Part shown: piece after piece, positions 52,186 through 61,800 of the stretch
Numbering within the stretch: position 1 is the first letter of the stretch
Layout of the letters: every line of letters starts with the position of its first letter
Source of the DNA: Rhizobium sp. CFBP 8762
GTDB lineage: Bacteria; Pseudomonadota; Alphaproteobacteria; Rhizobiales; Rhizobiaceae
DNA: 64,000 bases
Direction of reading: 5' to 3'
NCBI RefSeq assembly: GCF_014841565.1
Contig: NZ_JACYUD010000004.1
Span: forward strand, 296,659 to 360,658
Program-made: the position numbers and the translations under genes
Notes under the pieces: generated by a model
What the model was told of the DNA's origin: nothing
Seen by the model: only the letters and a program-made list of their open reading frames with translations
Database searches by the model: none

Positions 52186-52887
52186 ATGGCAGGGTATTTG
52201 AGTTTTTGGACAGAAGGGCCACAGTTCGATTGGCAGGATAAGAGCGGTTCACAGTTTGATAAAGAGACACAATTGCCCTTTTTTCTTTGGGCACCAAGCC
52301 CAAAGGTCACCGATTCCAGCAATCTTCCGACCGTAGCGATCCAGAAAGACAAGGTTAGGTTGGTAGACGCCTTCCGAATTATGGACTTGTCGGTGGTCAG
52401 TGCTCGGTTCAAGGCGATTATTGAAGAGTTCGAGGCAGATGTGCATCAGTTTTTTCCGGTAGAACTGCGTCGCAAAGACGGCACGCCCTATGAGGACAGC
52501 TATTTCATCTTTCATCCAACCCGTACAGTGCCATGCGTCTTGCTGTCGAAAAGCGGCATATCTGAAATTGTGAGGGTTGCAGTTGGTCCTCGTACCGGCT
52601 TGCCACACCATCATGTGCATGCAGGCGAATATGTCATCAGTCGTCCAGCCTTCGGCGAACGCAAGGTCTTTGGTTCACTGTTCTTGCAGGGCAACGCTCT
52701 TTTCGTCAGCGATGCCATAATGGCACGGATGCAGGCAAAGAGACTCACCAATCTCAAACTCTATCCCGTCAAGGAACTTGATGAGCCTTGGGTGCTCGAG
52801 AAAGAAGCGCCGGAACTGGTAGAGTTTCTTAAAGACAAGCCAGAAATTGCTGCAGAATATTATGAAAAGTATTTAAAAACTCTTTAG
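52186..52887 (+). CDS. DUF1629/Imm11-like protein, putative immunity protein for the adjacent nuclease
   Basis: A 233-residue cytoplasmic protein without signal peptide. The segments VRLVDAFRIMDLSVVSARFK, FEADVHQFFPVELRRKDG and YEDSYFIFHPTRTVPCVLLS resemble the DUF1629 (Imm11) family of immunity proteins from polymorphic toxin systems; a later GNALFVSDAIMARMQAKRLTN also fits the family's C-terminal block. The ATG is six bases after AGGAG. The stop lies within the ribosome-binding region of the RTX gene, eleven bases before its start, so the two are co-expressed. I infer that it neutralises the N-terminal AHH-like nuclease of that protein. Confidence 0.6.
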   Translation: MAGYLSFWTEGPQFDWQDKSGSQFDKETQLPFFLWAPSPKVTDSSNLPTVAIQKDKVRLVDAFRIMDLSVVSARFKAIIEEFEADVHQFFPVELRRKDGTPYEDSYFIFHPTRTVPCVLLSKSGISEIVRVAVGPRTGLPHHHVHAGEYVISRPAFGERKVFGSLFLQGNALFVSDAIMARMQAKRLTNLKLYPVKELDEPWVLEKEAPELVEFLKDKPEIAAEYYEKYLKTL

Positions 52888-52898
52888 GAGCTTAGATC

Positions 52899-55800
52899 AT
52901 GGCTTTTACGACGTCGGCCGGTGCGGGCTTTCAGAACCACCATGTTCTACCGGAAGCGCTTCGCAGCCACCCGGTGCTGGAAATTTTGTCGAGCCATGGT
53001 CTTTTCGATATCGATGACGCGTTACAAAACCGGCTGCGGCTACCCACCAAAGAGAATGCCGCCAAAGCAACCAATATGGCGCTGTTTCCCGAGACCGTGC
53101 ACCAAGGAAGACACAAGGCCTATACTGATTTTGTTGAAACGATCCTGAGCAGATTAGGTGAAAAGTATGAACTAACCGATGCACTAGGAAAGCTATTACC
53201 CGGAGGGACGCTTAGTGATAATAGCCGTTATTTACTCAAAGCGGATGTGGAACGGTTCCAGTTTTATTTGAAATGGAACAGTGTTGGCGGCTTTAACGCA
53301 GATGAGTCGCTAAGACCCCCAGCTTTCGTGTTCAACAATGCCGATCCGCAACTGGGTGGGCAAGATCTCGACTACAAGCAAATCTACGAACGTTTCTACG
53401 AAAGCCGTGCCTCTTTGAAACTCGTACAGAGTGCGCCAGAGTACCAGCAAGCTGATGTGCTGCGCGGTCTGATCGACTTCAACGATATTTCCACCGGCAA
53501 TGACGGTCTGTCCGGGCTGGAACGCACCCTGCGCAAGCTTGAAGCCGCCAAAAAGGCAGGGCTGGAAACAATGGATGGCGTCAGTATCGCGCATCTGGAT
53601 ATGTCCAAAATCACAAAAGCGGTGCAAGAGTCCTTCCCGAAAGTCGATGCGGTGAAGCACATAATCGAAGGTTTAGCGAAAGATACATCCGGCAGTGTCG
53701 ACTTTGGTGGCAAATTCGTCGGTTTGTCGGACAAACTCGGCGCGGTGGATTTCGCCATGCTGGGCCTTCTGGGTTTGGGATTCTACCAAATATCCAAGGA
53801 CAGCGGCATGACTATGAGCGAGCTTCTCGTTGAGCTCGATATCGATATTTCCGCGGATATGCTGGCGGATGCCGCTGCCAGCATCACGCAAACGGTGTTT
53901 GAATACGGCGCACTGTCGTTGATAACCGGCGGCGCCGGTGCCGTCGCCCGCTTTGCGTATGACGCGGCTGATTCCACCGAACTCATGAAGCTGACGTTTC
54001 AGGTTCTGGATATTGCCTATCCGCAATGGGGCTTGGGTGCCTCGTTCGAGAAGCTGTCATCGGACATGGACGCAACGTATCAGCACATCGCCAGGCAGAT
54101 CGAAAAGACACTGACCAAAACGGCGTTTGTTATGAGCGATGCAGACGCCATGACGATTGCCGATGGCTCTGCGCGCACCAGTCTTGATCCGCTGGAAGCC
54201 ATAGGAAATGATAAGCCTGATTTTATGATGGGCAAAGGTCTTGCCAATCTTAAGGGCGGCAAAGGCGATGACTGGATCATTCATAGCGGCGCTGGCGACG
54301 CGCGCGGCGAAGACGGAGATGATTTTCTATTCGGATGGAGGGCAGACCATATTCGTTCCGGTGATGCCATTGGAACGCAACTTGTGGCTGACAAAGATTA
54401 CACCCTCAAACTGGACGGCGGGTCTGGTAAGGACTGGGTGGTCGCCATTGGGGGGGATAAAGCCACAACGGCAGGGGGCGCGGGGCGGGACTGGATCTAC
54501 AACACCTCGGACGGCGGGGTGATCTATGGTGATACCATTGATAGTTTGGACCTCGAGACCAGCAAGCCCATTACCGACAGCAAGGAGAACAGCGACAATA
54601 TCTGGTACTCCCCCAACACCACGGTCATGGATGCGCAGCATCACGATGTCCTGAAATTTTACGGTCTGCCGCTGACGGGCGGCAATGCCGAAGGCGGTGT
54701 TCTGGGTCTGGTTGGGGGCGGTCTGCTCGGCAGCGTCATGGGGCTGGCGAATTTCTTTGGATCTGTCGATAAAAACAATCAATACGATCCGACCCGTACG
54801 ATTTATACCGATCATCTGATCCCGTGGATGAGCTATGCCCTTCAAAAGAATGAGGATGGCAAACTGGATCTATTCGTTACCAACCAGTTTGATCAACTCT
54901 TCACCGCTATTTTTGGCGACGGAACCAGTGCGGCCTACAAAAAGCAGAAGGCTGACGATGCCACGGGCGCATTGCGTGGCTGGATGCAGATCAAAAATGT
55001 CGATATCGCCGCCAGCTTTCTGGGCGTGCAGCAACCCGAGCTGGATGGCAAGGGCACGTTCAACATGGTGTTCAAGCTGCCCAATCCCTTGGGAGCGCTG
55101 ATGCCGCTTCTGGCTGTTTTCGGTGGGGCTGTTGGTTTTGCTGTCGGAATGGCCTATGGCGCTCTGGCAGCGGTCGATCAGGTAGTGACACTGGCCGCCG
55201 CCGTGACCCGGTCCGCCAAGGCGCTCAAATGGGCCGAAGAGGCCGACCCTCTTGTCATCGATCTTGATGGTGACGGGATCGAGACGCGACCTTTGGGCGG
55301 CAAAGCAATCTACTTCGATGTTGATGGCGATCTGTTTGCCGAGCGTGTCGGCTGGCTGGATGGCGACGATGGGTTTCTGGTTCGCGATCTCAACCGCAAT
55401 GACCGCATCGATGATATTTCCGAAATGTTCGGTGGCGTCGGGGCTTCGGGCTTTTCCCGGTTGGCCGTGTTCGATGAAAACGGCGACGGAAAGATTACAC
55501 GTGCCGATGCGATTTGGGCCGAACTGGCCGTTTGGCGTGACCGGGACAGCGACGGATATACCGATGCGGGTGAGTTAAAATCACTCGATGCGCTCGGTGT
55601 CGCAACCATCGATCTTTCTGCGAAACCCATCGATGCAAAAACTCCGCAGGGTGCGATGCTGACTGGTGTCGGTGACGTCACTTTTGCGGACGGTGCGGTA
55701 CGGCGCATGTTTGATGCCGTGCTGGCATCCAACGATGTCGATACGGTGTTTGGCGGCGAAGCTGGCACACCGGAATGGCAAAGCAATGTCACTCTCGACC

Positions 55801-58800
55801 TTAAGGGGCACGGGCGCGTTGCCAATCTGGCAACCGCCATTGCCAACGATGGCAGGCTTTCCGACATCGCCATCGCTACGGCTGCAGCGATGCGTACGCC
55901 AAAACTGCGTATTTTGACCGCGCAGATAGGCAGCTTGCTGGAGGCGTGGGGTCACACGCTGGAGCAAACCCGTGAGTTAATCGCCGTTCGTACCGGGCGC
56001 GATGCCACTGGCAACCCCGTTCTGCTCGACCGCGCCATCTATAACGAAGATGAAACCGGCGGCTACTGGACGCTCGAATCGAAAAACCAGATCAAAAACG
56101 CCCAAGGTTCCATCCTTGACCGTGCGACGCTTGAGGATGTGCTTTCTCAGCAAAGTAGCACGAATGAGGAATGGCGGCTGGAGCAGGTATGGTCGCCTTC
56201 TAGCCGCGCTGCGCCGCTTAACCACCGGGAGGCGGCGCCCTATCTTACGCGGATAGAAAACGGCCGCGCTGTTATTCTGGACCACGGCATACGCCAAGGC
56301 GACGGGCGCTTGGTGCTCTCGACTGATCTTTCACGTTCCTATGCTTCGACGGCCGATATTCTGGCACTCCCCCGCGTGCCGGGTACGGAATGGCGCACCG
56401 AGGCGTTGGGATTCAATCCCTACGCAACAATGCCGGTAGAAAAGATATGGGTTCGCTTCACCGATGGCATCGCCGTCGACTACAGTGTTCAACTAACCGA
56501 CCGGGACGGCAAATTTTTCGTCTGGGCCAGAAATCTCGACCGGGCACTGCAACTTCAGTGGAAGACCGGCGACAATCGCGAATTCAACCTTCGTAATTAC
56601 GCTATCGATTTCGACGTACTGGACGAAGTGAATTCGACCGACAACTCCACGTATCGCATCGAGGTGCTGACGCCGGGGCAATTCCATTTTGCAACATCGC
56701 TGGGCGGTATTGATTTCCGTCCAGACATGCTCACTGCACGTGTTGACGCGGACACCGGGCGTCTTTCTTATGCGCTTGGTCCTGCTGCCGGGCCTAATCT
56801 GGCAAACGACCCGGACACCTATGTTTCCGGCATTGCCGAGATGATTAAAATGCTACAGCCGGTGATGGAGCAATATATCACCGCCTCGCGTCGATATGCC
56901 GTAAGGTTGGCCATACAGGGGGGGCTAAAGGATGTAGCGCAAGGCATATCGTTTGATGTTGCATCCGATAGGTATGTGCCCACGACCAATCGCGAACTTG
57001 CCCCGCTATTCGAGGCGATTTTCCGCGCAGCTCCGGCAAGCAACGAAAATGACGCGGTTCTGGACTATCTGACCGAATGGAATGCTATTTTATGGCAAAT
57101 TTACCCTGATTACCGCCCTTCTGGTGAAGGCAATATGGCAGGAAGCACACTCTCGGTCGATCAGCCGTTTATTCTTCAAATGCTGCTGCCTGCCTTTGAA
57201 AAAATTGGTATTGACCTCGATATTCGCGCCGTCGCGCATGTTTTATCGGTCAGTGACGAGCGTCTGATCCTACACGAAAAGACTGCGACGGCTGTGGATG
57301 GAACCAAAGGAGTTGACTATTTTTATTTAACCGATGGAGACCAGACCTATCGCGGTGGCAGTGGGGCGGACATTTACTTCGTCGGCGGCAAATCTGGTAA
57401 CGACACTATTCACGATCTGGATTTAGGGGAAGCCGATCAACTGCGTTTCTCAGACGTGTTGTCTAGCGGGGTCAAGGCTATCCGCGATGGGGAGGACATG
57501 GTCCTTCAAATCGAGGGGCGTGACGCTGCCATCCGGTTAACCAACCAGTTTCTCGGTGAACTCAACGATTATACACTCACCGGTCAGCAGTATGATTCCG
57601 GCGTTTCTTCAATCGTATTTGCCGATGGCGTGGTCTGGGACCGGTTCCAGATGGCAATGCAAGTTGCCGACAAGACGCGCGCAGAAGGTCTTTACAACGA
57701 CAGCCTTTATGGCTCCGGTTCGACGGACGTGCTCTGGAGCGGCAAAGGCAATGACTATATCAGCGGTGGCGCCGGGGGCGATATTTATATTTACCAGCCT
57801 GGTGACGGTCAGGACGTCATTGATGATGTCGGCAAATCCACATTCGGGCCGATCAAGGCTGGTATTGATATTCTGAGCTTCAAGGGGGGGATCAAGGCAA
57901 ACAATTTGCGCCTTACCCGGCACGGAGAAGAAGCAAACCTGAAAATTTCTTTCCTCGATGATGCGGGTAAGGAAACCGGCGATACGCTTGAAATTGTGAA
58001 GCATTTTGACGGTCTGCGACTGGGCTTAGAGGCTTTTGCTGGTCTATTAGGAAGTAGCGAGGGGCTTGACTATGCTGCCCCCAACCTGATTGAGCGCTTC
58101 ATCTTCGATGACGGAACCAGCCTTGAGTTTACCCAGATCATTGAAGAGGTGCTAAAAAACGCGAAGACTGACGGCGACGATGCTATTTATGGTATATTGA
58201 ACGATAATACACTCGACGGCGGTGCAGGAGATGATTTTCTTTCCGGCAGGTTCGGAAACGATACATATGTTTACGGTCGAGGTTATGGCCGAGACGTAAT
58301 CGAAGATAACTCGTCGAAACTTTTTTTCGAACTGCCTCAACACGATACTTTGAAATTTAAGGATGCTATCCGCTGGACCGATCTTGACTTCTTGCGCGAT
58401 GGCCCAAGTGATACATTGCGTATGCGACTCCGTGGGACAAATGACGAAGTAGTTTTGTCCGACTTTTTGGAAGAAAACCTTTTCGGTTTCACCAACTTCC
58501 TCGAGGATATACTATTTGGCGATGGTACCAGTTGGACAGGTTACAAACTAGCGCAGCATTACATCGATATTGCTAAAACCAATGAAGATGACATTATTTA
58601 CGGTTATGGCCCACTTTCTGACTCCCTAGATGGAGGCCTCGGCAATGATCTTCTCATTGGTTTTGGTGGAAACGATACCTACCGTCTCTCAGCAGGTCAA
58701 GGCAACGACACCGTTGTTGACGAAGGAGGCGATGATTGGGTGATCTTTGCCGGTATTGCCTCGACTGATGTGGTGTTTTCCCGTACGGCTCTTAACCTTA

Positions 58801-61800
58801 TTGTGACAGTGGAAGCAACCGGGCAATACTTCGTATTCGAAAACCAGTATGTGCGCGATGAGGCACAGAAACATGCGGTGGAAAATTTTGTTTTCACCGA
58901 CCGTACGATTTCGTTTACCGATGTTAACCCCGAAGACATCGATCTGGTCGGCACGGATCGGAGCGAAACCATTACAGGCTCTAATTTTGCAGAAAAGCTG
59001 GATGGTCGCGCGGGAGACGACCTGCTGATAGGCGGCGACGGCGGCGATACATACCTCTTCGACGCTGGCTACGGTCAGGACGTGATTGTCGATCGACGAG
59101 TGTGGGCCCGTTGGTCCGACAGACGTGGTGTCAGGATACCGGTTGATGATACCATCGAGTTCGGCGGGGGTATCGTCCGCGACGATATCGTTTTCACTAA
59201 GGACGACAACGATCTTATCGTGTCGGTTACCGGCCGAACCGATACGCTAAGAATTCGCAATCAGTTTCGCGATGCCGAGGACGGTATTGAACTGTTTCGT
59301 TTCTTTGACGGCTCGTCTATGACGATTTCAGATGTTGAGGAAGCGTTGCAGATTGCCGGCGGCAATCGCGGTGACAACGTCTTGACGGGCCTGATAGACA
59401 AGAGCAACGTTCTCGATGGACGTCAAGGGGACGACAACCTTATCGGCGGATCAAAGGCCGACACCTATGTGTTTACGTCAGGCTATGGATCCGATCGGAT
59501 CGAGGAGTTATACGACATTGCTGGTGTGATTGATCGGGTCGTGTTTGGAGCATCCGTGCGCGCCGATGACATCAAGGTCAGCCGAAATGGCAACGATCTT
59601 GTCATCGATCTTGGAAATGGTTACGACGTTCTCACCATCGTCAACGGTTTGACCACACATCAGGTAGAGAGTTTCCAATTTGTCGACGGCAGCGATCTGT
59701 CGGTGGACTTGCTTATTGATCGTATGCTGAGCGGCAACGAGGGTGACGAGCACCTGACAGGCTTCGATAATCGTAACGACAGGATTTCCGGCGGGGCGGG
59801 CTCGGATGCGCTTGAGGGAGGCCTCGGCAACGATACTTACGGTTTCAACCTTGGTGATGGCCGCGACAGCATTTTTGATACAGGTGGTATTGATAAGGTC
59901 GTTTTCGGTCAGGGCATTACCCGCAATCAGATTTCTTTCCGCAATGTCGATGGCGACTTGTTGATCATATTTGGCGAAACTGAGGACCGCCTCGCCATCC
60001 TTTCGGGTTATAGTCAGCGGACGGTCGAAAGTTTTATATTCTCAGACGGATCACAATTATCCATAGCCGATATCCGGGCCATCATTCGTGACGGTTCCAG
60101 CCAGTCCGGCCAGGATGTGATTGATGCGCGTGAATTACCATCCGGAAGCATTCTTCGACCGGGGACCGGCAATGACCGCATCATTCTGGCGCAAAATGCT
60201 CGAATCGTAATTGCCCCGTCGGACGGCATCGACAGCGTCGAGATGCCATATTTCGTGACCGCCGCGACTGTGGTGCTGGAAGGATATCTGCCGGGCGATA
60301 CTGTCGTACGGCAAGCAGCGACCGGATCAAACGATCTTATTCTTTCCTTTCCGGCTTCCGGTAGCCAGTTGATTATAAAATCCGCACTGGGCGGCGGTAG
60401 TCTACCTGATATCGAGTTTGCTAATGGAGAGTTGTGGAACGTTGGCAAACTTTTTCAAGCCGCAATCGACAGCCAGATAAGTACCAGTGACGATATTGTT
60501 GTTGGTAGCGGACAAGCCGACCAGCTTGCCGGTGGGCTGGGCGATGATGAATTGTACGGTGGCCAGGGCAACGATACCTATGTCTTTACCCGAGGCGACG
60601 GTCGCGATGTGATAGATGATGTCAACGGTGCCAACTGGATCACCATAGCAGGCTACCAGCCCGACGAGTTGCGTGTTTCGCAGATCGATCCCGCTCGCAC
60701 GGAACTGGTGGTATCCTTTGCGGATTCTACGGATGAAATAGTACTCCGATTTGGAAAAGGGACCGGAGCCAGCTACACGATTCAGTTTTCCGATGGAACC
60801 ACCTTGTCCTTGGATACGCTCAGGCAGATGGCGGAACTGACCGGTGATTGGCAGGATGAGCTCCTTCGTGGCAAAAGCGGCAATGAAACATTCTCTGGCA
60901 GTCAGGGTAACGATGTACTGATCGGCGGGGGAGGTGACGATATTTATCGTTTCAATCGCGGTGACGGGCAAGACCGTATCGAGACTGGCAGCACAGCCAA
61001 TGGCATAAGTACGCTCCTCTTTGGCACAGGCATTGAACCTGACAATATTACCACCTCTCGTGATAGACATGGCAACCTTGTGTTGAGCATTGCCGGTAGC
61101 CAGGATCGAGTTACTTTGATCGACCCTGCTGACGATATCCATCCTGTCGTATCGAAAATCGTCTTTTCCAATGGCCACAGCGTTAGCTACGCGGCCTTAG
61201 CCGCGAGCGTTACGGCGACGGATCGTGACGACAGGATCATTGTACCCGGAGACCCTGTTCGTCCCCAAACTGGCGCGAGTATTTATGGCGTCGGCGGCAA
61301 TGACTGGCTTGAAGGTGGGCAGGGAGCCGATGTTTTGACCGGTGGCCGGGGCGATGATCGTCTTGAAGGACACAGCGGTGCTGATACTTATGTATTTGCG
61401 CGCGGTGATGGCCAAGACACAATTAGCGACACAGAGTCTAAGGACGCATCACAGATCGATAGAATCCGCTTTGCGGCGGGCATCCTGCCATCCGATATTC
61501 GATTCCTCTCGGTGGGTCCGAATGCACTCGTCATCGGTTTGGCTGACAGTGACGACCGTCTAACGATCACCGATATGTTCCGCGCTGATCGCGACGCCAA
61601 GGATTACGGTATCGAGCGTTTTGAATTCTCGGACGGCACCGTCTGGCAATACGCCGATATCATAGCGCAGGCCGGGGCTTCACGGCCGACCAGTGATAGT
61701 ATTGATCTCGGATCAATGCTTGACATTACAGCGACACTTGATGGTGGTAGTGGTGACGATATACTGGCGGGTGGGATCGGCGATACAACTTACGTCTTTA

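Noticed and set aside
54241-61563. Numerous short open frames in other frames within the RTX gene
   Set aside because: They lie inside the single continuous RTX frame and have no independent support.
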